A DNA stretch of 6,274 bases from Candidatus Latescibacterota bacterium (GTDB taxonomy: Bacteria > Latescibacterota > UBA2968 > GCA-2709665): assembly GCA_030746455.1 (NCBI GenBank), contig JASLMQ010000664.1, positions 1-6,274 of the forward strand, given 5' to 3'. Of the stretch, positions 6,262-6,274 are shown piece after piece; position 1 is the first letter of the stretch, and each line of letters starts with the position of its first letter. The position numbers and the translations under genes were made by a program. Under the pieces are notes generated by a model. It was not told the origin of the DNA. It ran no database searches and saw only the letters and a list, made by a program, of their open reading frames with translations.

Positions 6262-6274
6262 ATTGAGGTTAGGT

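Larger units (their letters stand above)
5829..6274. other. Intergenic region upstream of the sigma gene, no convincing gene
   Basis: This stretch of about 446 bases is open only to low-complexity Arg/Pro/Gly-rich shadow frames. It has no tRNA-like cloverleaf or rRNA segment that I can see. It must contain the promoter of the sigma-VOC transcript, but no good -35/-10 pair with proper spacing is visible on the minus strand, and no clear Bacteroidota-type TTTG/TAnnTTTG pair either. The outer part holds a 9-bp tandem repeat (6103-6129) and a palindrome cluster (6213-6261). The inner part (5842-6060) is GC-rich and shows nothing I can name. Confidence 0.6.

Noticed and set aside
6181..6274. ATG at 6181 opening a frame to the window end, after GGGAGG
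   Set aside because: The purine run is one base from the ATG, too close for a normal ribosome site, the frame is Arg-rich, and it runs through the palindrome cluster. Too short to judge.

Overview
The window is GC-rich and gene-dense. It holds six protein-coding genes in two convergent blocks that meet at a perfect inverted-repeat terminator. It reads as ordinary bacterial chromosome: I see no transposase, integrase, phage gene, CRISPR array, rRNA or tRNA. The glycine decarboxylase is split in two (GcvPA plus GcvPB). The sigma factor is short, lacks region 1.1 and has a region 2.4 resembling that of Bacteroidota and relatives. These traits suggest a GC-rich lineage near the FCB group (for example Gemmatimonadota or a related candidate phylum). 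That placement is inference from two gene families and is not secure.

Plus strand, 17-4418: an apparent four-gene operon. It runs from a secreted or membrane-anchored HEXXH metallopeptidase-like protein, through coaE (dephospho-CoA kinase), to gcvPA and gcvPB (the two subunits of the glycine cleavage P-protein). Two junctions are 4-base stop/start overlaps (GTGA at 955-958, ATGA at 2952-2955) and the third gap is 15 bases. The GTG of the first gene also overlaps a possible stop of a gene outside the window. P-protein needs the H- and T-proteins and lipoamide dehydrogenase, none of which is encoded here. No glycine riboswitch fits in front of gcvPA.

4419-4517: the convergent intergenic gap, containing a perfect 16-bp stem with a 3-base loop (4457-4491) that can terminate transcription from both sides.

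Minus strand, 5828 down to 4518: a sigma-70 family factor followed directly by a small VOC (glyoxalase/bleomycin-resistance fold) protein. The sigma stop TAG touches the VOC start GTG and both are in the same frame, so reinitiation, or rarely amber read-through, would couple them.

5829-6274: about 446 bases with no convincing gene, forming the upstream region of the sigma gene. It contains three perfect tandem copies of a 9-bp unit (CACGAAAGA) and, near the window end, a cluster of short palindromes typical of dispersed intergenic repeats. I found no confident promoter. I do not see a clearly new multi-gene system. The points most worth checking are the sigma/VOC junction, the altered promoter-reading residues of the sigma factor, and the repeats in its leader.
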